Positions 59,413 through 64,000 of a DNA stretch of 64,000 nt are shown one piece after another (the first letter of the stretch is position 1; every line of letters starts with the position of its first letter). Under the pieces are notes generated by a model that made no database searches, was not told the origin of the DNA, and was given only the letters and a program-made list of their open reading frames with translations. The stretch comes from Prado023 sp963700475. GTDB taxonomy: Bacteria > Actinomycetota > Actinomycetes > S36-B12 > CAIYMF01. A program made the translations under genes and the position numbers. The stretch is taken from contig CAVOXR010000008.1 of the NCBI GenBank assembly GCA_963700475.1, forward strand, positions 62,001-126,000. Reading direction: 5' to 3'.

Positions 59413-60790
59413 ACGCGGCGTCGGGGGCGTACTCGGTCCACAGCTGGGCCTGGCCTCCCAGGACCTGTCCCGGGCTGTCGGCGTCCGCCACCTCCGGGAC
59501 CCACGCGGCGACCCGGTCGACCCCAAGCGGGGCCCCGATCGACAGCGGTTCGTCCATCCCGGCGTCCTCGGCGTAGTCGAAGTACGTGGGCAGCACCGGG
59601 GTCATCACGACGTCGTGCCCCGCGGCCGCCGCGGCATGGCCGATGGCTGCCGACCGCCAGGGCATCACGACGGTCTGTGTCGGCAGGCCGCCGGCGACGA
59701 AGGCGTCATCCCAGGCAATCGGGGTGCGGCCCAGGTCGCCGACGATCCGGGCCAGCTGGGCGTTCACCGCCGAGCGCAGCCCCTCCACCCCGCCGTGCGC
59801 GGCCGCCAACTCGAGGACGTCGGGCGATCCCCGCCACATCCCCAGCTCCGCCTCGTCGCCCCCGATGTGCAGGTAGGGGGAGTCGATTGCCTCTGCCACC
59901 TCACCCAGGAGGTCCTCGATGATGCGCATGGCGCCGGGAAGTGGCGAGATCGTCCGGCCGAGCAGGCCCCAGCGGGTGGCCACCTCCTGCGGCGGGCAGC
60001 CGGGCACGCCCAACTCCGGGATGGCAGCCAGCAGGGCGCAGGCGTGGCCGGGCAGGTCCACCTCGGGCACGATGGTCACACCGTGCCGTGCTGCGTGGTC
60101 GGTGATCTCGCGCAGGTCGGCGATCGAGTAGAAGCCGCCATGGGGGGTCCCGTCGAGTCGGCTCGGGTCCTCCGCCTCACGCCCCTGGCTGTGGCCGATC
60201 CAACTGGCCGATCGCCATGAAGCCACCTCCGCCAGCGCGGGGTACGTCGGGGACTCGACGCGCCAGCCCTGGTCGTCTGTCAGGTGCAGGTGCAGACGGT
60301 TGAGCCGGTGCATCGCCAGCAGCTCGATCCAGCGGAGCACCTCGGGCACGGCCGCGAAGTGCCGGCTCACGTCGAGCATGAACCCGCGGTACTCGTGTGC
60401 GGGGGCGTCGGTGACGTTCAGGAACGGAAGCTGCCAGTCGTCACGCCGGACGGCCGTGGCCCGCCAGGCGTCCGTGGGCAGGAGCTGCCGGATCGTGGTC
60501 GTGGCCTGCAGGGCGCCGAGGGGAGTGCTCGCGCCGATGGTGACGCCGTCCGCATCGATCGCGAGGTGGTACCCCTCCGGCGGCAATGACACGTCCTGCA
60601 CCGTGCGGATGTGGGGCGCCGCGGCGGAGGCCGTGCCGGGCAGCGGGTCGAGGACGCGGAGGGCGGATCGCACCTGGGCGATCCAGGGCCCGTCGACGGT
60701 GGGGGCCGCCCCGAGGGGCAACGATCCGATCGGGGCGAGGGTCAGGGGCGGCCAGAGGCTCGGTGCGTCCATGGGCATGGGCACGATCAT
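59330..60790 (-). CDS. Beta-N-acetylhexosaminidase, GH20 (frameshifted near the 3' end)
   Basis: 486 residues to the premature stop. The N-terminal GH20b-like part (about 1-130) is followed by the barrel: HEYRGFMLDVSRHF, RLHLHLTDDQGWR, and the catalytic pair Asp312-Glu313 in HIGGDEAELG. It removes terminal GlcNAc or GalNAc residues and may work with GlcNAc-releasing enzymes such as the GH18 protein here. No signal peptide is visible, so it is probably cytoplasmic. After LWTEYAPDA the frame is lost; the true C-terminus lies in another frame. Start ATG at 60790 or 60772; no strong ribosome site. Confidence 0.87.
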   Translation of the reverse strand: MIVPMPMDAPSLWPPLTLAPIGSLPLGAAPTVDGPWIAQVRSALRVLDPLPGTASAAAPHIRTVQDVSLPPEGYHLAIDADGVTIGASTPLGALQATTTIRQLLPTDAWRATAVRRDDWQLPFLNVTDAPAHEYRGFMLDVSRHFAAVPEVLRWIELLAMHRLNRLHLHLTDDQGWRVESPTYPALAEVASWRSASWIGHSQGREAEDPSRLDGTPHGGFYSIADLREITDHAARHGVTIVPEVDLPGHACALLAAIPELGVPGCPPQEVATRWGLLGRTISPLPGAMRIIEDLLGEVAEAIDSPYLHIGGDEAELGMWRGSPDVLELAAAHGGVEGLRSAVNAQLARIVGDLGRTPIAWDDAFVAGGLPTQTVVMPWRSAAIGHAAAAAGHDVVMTPVLPTYFDYAEDAGMDEPLSIGAPLGVDRVAAWVPEVADADSPGQVLGGQAQLWTEYAPDAACPRVPCLPTAERPRGEPVARAPPGPGC

Positions 60791-60858
60791 GGCCGAGCGG
60801 GGCAGGGCTGGGCGCGGCTGGGCGGCGTTGTTGCGAGGGTGCGTGTGAGGATCGGCCC

Positions 60859-61629
60859 ATGCGCCTCTACCCGGACCTGGCCGGACCTCGGAACCGGCAG
60901 ATCACTCGCGACGTGTTCGTGCTGCTCGCCCTGGTGCTGTTCGCCTTCTTCGCGTGGGCCGTGAAGAAGGCCGTGATGACCCTGACGGCGATCAGCGCGG
61001 GGTTCACCGACAGCGCTCAGGGAGTCGAGGACTCCTGGAACTCGATCGGGAGCTCGCTGTCGGGGATCCCGTTCGTCGGTGACGACCTCCAGGGCGCCGT
61101 CAACGACCTTGCGGACGCGACGGTGGGCAACGCGGTCGACGCGGGGCAGGCGATCACCGAGGCCGTCACGACGGCGGCCAACGTCCTGGCGTTCGTGACA
61201 TTCGCCGCTCCGGCCGCGGTACTCCTCGTGCTCTACCTGCCGCGGCGCCTCGACCGCTCACGGGCGTGGACGGCCGCCGACACCGTCCTGTCGGCGATCG
61301 AGGTCAACCCGGCCTTCGGCCTTGCCGGCCCGGCTTCGCGGCCGGTGTCGGGCGCCTCCCCGATCCCGCAGATCGAGGGGCAGCCGCACGACACGATCGC
61401 CCTGCCGTGGGGCCCTGCGCCGGGGTCGGCGGCGGGTGCCGGTCGGGTGGGCCCGGCGGTCGTGGCGTTCCCGCCGGACGAGCTGCTCGCCCTGCGGGCG
61501 CTGTGCGACCTCCCGTTCGTGGACCTCGTGCGCTACACGCCGCGGCCGTTCGAGGCGTTCTACGCCGGGGACTACGCCCCGCTCATCCGTGCGCTCTACG
61601 CCCATGAGGGGCTCGAGCCACCGGTCTGA
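60859..61629 (+). CDS. Hypothetical membrane protein with two transmembrane helices
   Basis: 256 residues. Transmembrane helices at about 18-40 (VFVLLALVLFAFFAWAV) and 108-128 (FVTFAAPAAVLLVLYL) enclose a ~65-residue loop with a repeated-looking GSSLSGIPFVGDDLQGAVNDLADAT segment. A cytoplasmic C-terminal half follows with a Gly/Ala-rich linker and a conserved-looking end FVDLVRYTPRPFEAF. Similar proteins occur in actinobacteria but I do not recognise the function. ATG at 60859. Confidence 0.75.
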   Translation: MRLYPDLAGPRNRQITRDVFVLLALVLFAFFAWAVKKAVMTLTAISAGFTDSAQGVEDSWNSIGSSLSGIPFVGDDLQGAVNDLADATVGNAVDAGQAITEAVTTAANVLAFVTFAAPAAVLLVLYLPRRLDRSRAWTAADTVLSAIEVNPAFGLAGPASRPVSGASPIPQIEGQPHDTIALPWGPAPGSAAGAGRVGPAVVAFPPDELLALRALCDLPFVDLVRYTPRPFEAFYAGDYAPLIRALYAHEGLEPPV

Positions 61630-61676
61630 GTCGACGCCCGCGGTCAGCTGCAGCGTCCGGCGTCTACGGTGTGCCC

Positions 61677-63755
61677 ATGCTGATCGCGCGGGTTCCGGTG
61701 CGCCTGGTGCTGGGCAGCGCGCTGATGCTCTTCCTCGAGCTCGCCCTGATCCGCTGGCTCGGGGCCAACATCCTGCACCTGTCGTACTTCTCGAACATCG
61801 TGCTCCTCGGGTCGTTCCTCGGCATCGGCCTGGGCTTCCTGCGCTCCCGGCAGGGGGCGCAACCGCCGATCTGGTTCCCGCCGCTGCTGGCTGTCATGGT
61901 CATGGGCGTGCTGGCCGCCCCGGTGGGGGTGGATCGCTCCAACTCGGACCTCATCTTCTTCACGTCGCTGTCGACCACCGGGCCGCCTGCGTGGGTGGTG
62001 CTGCCGGTCGTGTTCGTGATCGTGGCCGCGGTGCTGTTCGGCCCCGGGTACCTCGTCGGGCAGTGCTTCTTCGAGCTCCCGCGCCTGACGGCCTATCGGT
62101 TCGACCTCATTGGGTCGCTGATCGGCATCGTGGGGTTCACCGCGCTGAGCTTCCTCGGCGCCCCGTCGCTGGTGTGGGGCGTGGTGGTCGGCGTTCTCAC
62201 GCTGGTCCTCTACTGGCCGGCGCCGAGGTCCCGGGCTGATGGCGCCGCGGCCGCGCGGTTCGCCCCCGTGAGCGGCGTCGGCCTGGTGCTCGCCTCCCTG
62301 AGCGTGGTGGCGCTCGTCGGTGCCCTGGCGTGGGAGACCTCCCAGCCGGGGGTGCGCTGGTCGCCGTACTACAAGATCGAGACCCAGGCGCAGATGACCA
62401 CGATCGGTGAGTTCACCACGATCATCGCCAACGGGGTGCCGCACCAGGCGGTGACGGACGTGGACGCACGGGTCGGGTTCGAGCCGTTCTACGCCGTGCC
62501 CTACCAGCGCTCGGAGCGAACCGACCCGGGGCGCGTCCTGATCGTCGGGGCGGGCACCGGCACCGACGTCGCCCTCGCCCTGCGCCAGGGGGCCACGAGC
62601 GTGGACGCGGTCGAGATCGACCCGCGGATCCGCGAGATCGGCCAGGACATCAACCCGAACAAGCCGTTCGACGACCCGCGGGTGAGCGTCCACATCAACG
62701 ACGGCCGGGCTTTCATCGAGCAGGCCGACGGGCCCTACGACACCATCCTGTTCGCGCTGCCGGACTCGCTCACGCTGGTCGCGGGAGCCAGCCAGTTGCG
62801 GCTGGAGTCCTACCTGTTCACCGAGCCGGCGATGCACCGGGTCAGTGAGCTGCTCGCCGACGACGGCGTGTTCGCGATGTACAACTACTACCGTGAGCCC
62901 TGGCTGGTCGGGCGGCTCGGCTCCACGATGGCCTCGGCCTTCGGGCATGCCCCCTGCATCGACCTGAACCGCGACTACAACTCGGCGGTCCTCGTGGTCA
63001 GTGCCGACGAGTCGATGCAGCGCTGCTCGCCCGAGGACGAGTCGGCCGCCCTGATCGCCGGCGCACCGGCGCCGGTCGACGACAACCGCCCGTTCCTGTA
63101 CCTGCGCTCGCCGCACATCCCCGGCTTCTACCTGGCCGTGCTCGCGATGATCCTCGGGATCAGCCTCATCGCGGTCAGGGGCGCGGTAGGCAGCCTGCGG
63201 CGCACCCGACGGTACGCGGACCTGTTCCTGCTGGGCGCCGCGTTCCTGCTGCTGGAGACCCGGGCGATCACGATGTTCGCCCTGCTCTTCGGGACCACGT
63301 GGCTGGTCAACGCCATCGTGTTCGGCGGGATCCTGCTGGCGGTGCTGGCTGCCGTGGAGTTCACGGCGTGGATGAAGCGCACGGGTCGCTCGGACCGGAT
63401 CTCCCTGCCGATCGCCTACGCGGTCCTGCTGGCCTCGATCGCGGTCGTGTGGCTGATCCCGCTGGCGTCGCTGCTGCAGCTGCCGGTGCCGCTGCGCATC
63501 CTGGCCGCCACCGCGATCACGTTCATGCCCGTGTTCACCGCCAACGTGGTGTTCGCCTCACGGTTCGACGAGGCGCCGGAGCCGTCCATCGCGTTCGGCA
63601 TCAACCTGCTGGGCGCGATGCTCGGCGGGGCGCTGGAGTACCTCGCGCTGTTGATCGGGTATCGGGAACTGCTGCTGGTGGCCGCGGTCCTGTACGTCGG
63701 TGCGCTTGCCCTTGGCACGCGCGCCCGACGTGCGGAGTCGGTGGCAGTCGGCTGA
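61677..63755 (+). CDS. Polytopic membrane protein with spermidine-synthase-like domain
   Basis: 692 residues. Six to seven N-terminal helices (1-220), a soluble methyltransferase-fold domain of spermidine-synthase type (about 270-420) with VLIVGAGTGTDVALALRQGATSVDAVEIDPRI (nucleotide-binding glycine motif and acidic strand end) and NDGRAFIEQADGPYDTILF, then six to seven further helices. The active aspartates of true polyamine aminopropyltransferases cannot be confirmed, so the activity is open. This architecture is found in several bacterial phyla with unknown role. ATG at 61677; GTG at 61671 is an alternative. Confidence 0.82.
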   Translation: MLIARVPVRLVLGSALMLFLELALIRWLGANILHLSYFSNIVLLGSFLGIGLGFLRSRQGAQPPIWFPPLLAVMVMGVLAAPVGVDRSNSDLIFFTSLSTTGPPAWVVLPVVFVIVAAVLFGPGYLVGQCFFELPRLTAYRFDLIGSLIGIVGFTALSFLGAPSLVWGVVVGVLTLVLYWPAPRSRADGAAAARFAPVSGVGLVLASLSVVALVGALAWETSQPGVRWSPYYKIETQAQMTTIGEFTTIIANGVPHQAVTDVDARVGFEPFYAVPYQRSERTDPGRVLIVGAGTGTDVALALRQGATSVDAVEIDPRIREIGQDINPNKPFDDPRVSVHINDGRAFIEQADGPYDTILFALPDSLTLVAGASQLRLESYLFTEPAMHRVSELLADDGVFAMYNYYREPWLVGRLGSTMASAFGHAPCIDLNRDYNSAVLVVSADESMQRCSPEDESAALIAGAPAPVDDNRPFLYLRSPHIPGFYLAVLAMILGISLIAVRGAVGSLRRTRRYADLFLLGAAFLLLETRAITMFALLFGTTWLVNAIVFGGILLAVLAAVEFTAWMKRTGRSDRISLPIAYAVLLASIAVVWLIPLASLLQLPVPLRILAATAITFMPVFTANVVFASRFDEAPEPSIAFGINLLGAMLGGALEYLALLIGYRELLLVAAVLYVGALALGTRARRAESVAVG

Positions 63756-63811
63756 CCCGCCTCCGAGCCTTCCGGAACGGCCTGTGCCGAGGGCCCCTTG
63801 CCTGCGGGCCG

Positions 63812-64000
63812 TCAGTCCCGGGTTCGGCGCACCTCGATGATCTCCACGTCGTCGACCAACGTCAGCGTCACCCCATCGGTGAAGTCCTCGGCTGGAACGG
63901 TGGCCAGAAGGTTGCCGGTCATGACAGACGTGAGGACGCAGCGACCCGGGCCGAACATGGGGATGCTCACGCTGACCTCGCAATCACTGCAGGCATTCCT
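63812..64000 (-). CDS. Protein of unknown function (C-terminal end only)
   Basis: Open frame running into the right edge of the window and ending with TGA at 63812-63814; 62 codons are visible: SVSIPMFGPGRCVLT, FTDGVTLTLVDDVEII and so on, with three cysteines (CSDC, RC) near the visible start. Codon use is G+C-rich in the third position as expected for a real gene. Too short to name. Confidence 0.5.
   Translation of the reverse strand, partial: RNACSDCEVSVSIPMFGPGRCVLTSVMTGNLLATVPAEDFTDGVTLTLVDDVEIIEVRRTRD

Overview
The window is a chromosomal segment of a high-G+C actinomycete (Actinomycetota; about 70% G+C by eye). The evidence is the gene content: BldC and a WhiD/WhiB3-like WhiB protein, the actinobacterial families DUF3073, DUF3039, DUF3618, DUF6912, DUF2505, DUF1918/DUF1876 and SCP_3, the fused lysyl-phosphatidylglycerol synthase/lysyl-tRNA synthetase LysX, GTP-dependent PEP carboxykinase, frequent GTG starts, and promoters whose -10 hexamer lies only 6-8 nt before the start codon (leaderless pattern). 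Genus cannot be fixed from sequence alone. Gene order is mostly conserved core chromosome; no prophage, integrase, IS element, rRNA operon or CRISPR array was seen.

Layout. 1-10.5 kb: purine locus (3' end of purQ, purL, later purF-purM, DUF3073, bldC), interrupted by YdeI, a DUF559/AbiEi-type nuclease gene bracketed by two copies of a palindromic element, a TauE/SafE permease, an SCP_3 protein and an EamA exporter. 10.5-14 kb: MATE and MFS transporters and a tRNA Glu-Asp-Phe operon. 14-23 kb: lipid-type genes (WS/DGAT acyltransferase, patatin), two START-like proteins, and a very large NAD-glutamate dehydrogenase split by a one-base frameshift in a G run. 23-29.7 kb: prfB, a sulfotransferase-like gene, ftsE-ftsX, an EnvC-like M23 peptidase, smpB and ssrA (tmRNA): divisome-hydrolase control plus ribosome rescue. 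29.8-33.4 kb: a secreted RTX-type calcium-binding protein, a DUF1918-DUF1876 fusion, two paralogous secreted lysozyme-fold proteins each behind a long structured leader, and a zincin. 33.4-40.7 kb: central metabolism (a double-domain 6-phosphofructokinase, an amidase, pckG, argF). 40.7-49.6 kb: WhiD-like regulator, DUF3039, a secreted GH18 protein, class V aminotransferase, DUF2017, clpS, murI, an MBL hydrolase, rph, rdgB, tRNA-Leu. 49.7-57.8 kb: Rrf2 regulator, Bcp, DUF3618, a two-gene ThrE exporter, a GroES-like protein, tRNA-Lys, lysX, a Ser/Thr-rich lipoprotein, tRNA-His. 57.9-64 kb: orn, a CBS pair, a frameshifted GH20 hexosaminidase, and two membrane proteins, one carrying a spermidine-synthase-like domain.

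The most unusual signal is intergenic. Several gaps carry four-armed nested palindromes (unit-unit-inverted unit-inverted unit). Two families each occur twice with identical internal spacing: a 30/19/30 family after purL and after smpB, and a 19/13/19 family on both sides of the DUF559 nuclease gene. Other candidates worth a second look are the paired leaders of the lysozyme-like genes (possible cyclic-di-AMP riboswitches), a four-copy degenerate repeat upstream of purF, a partial tandem duplication of the rdgB 3' end, and the two frameshifted genes, which may be assembly errors.
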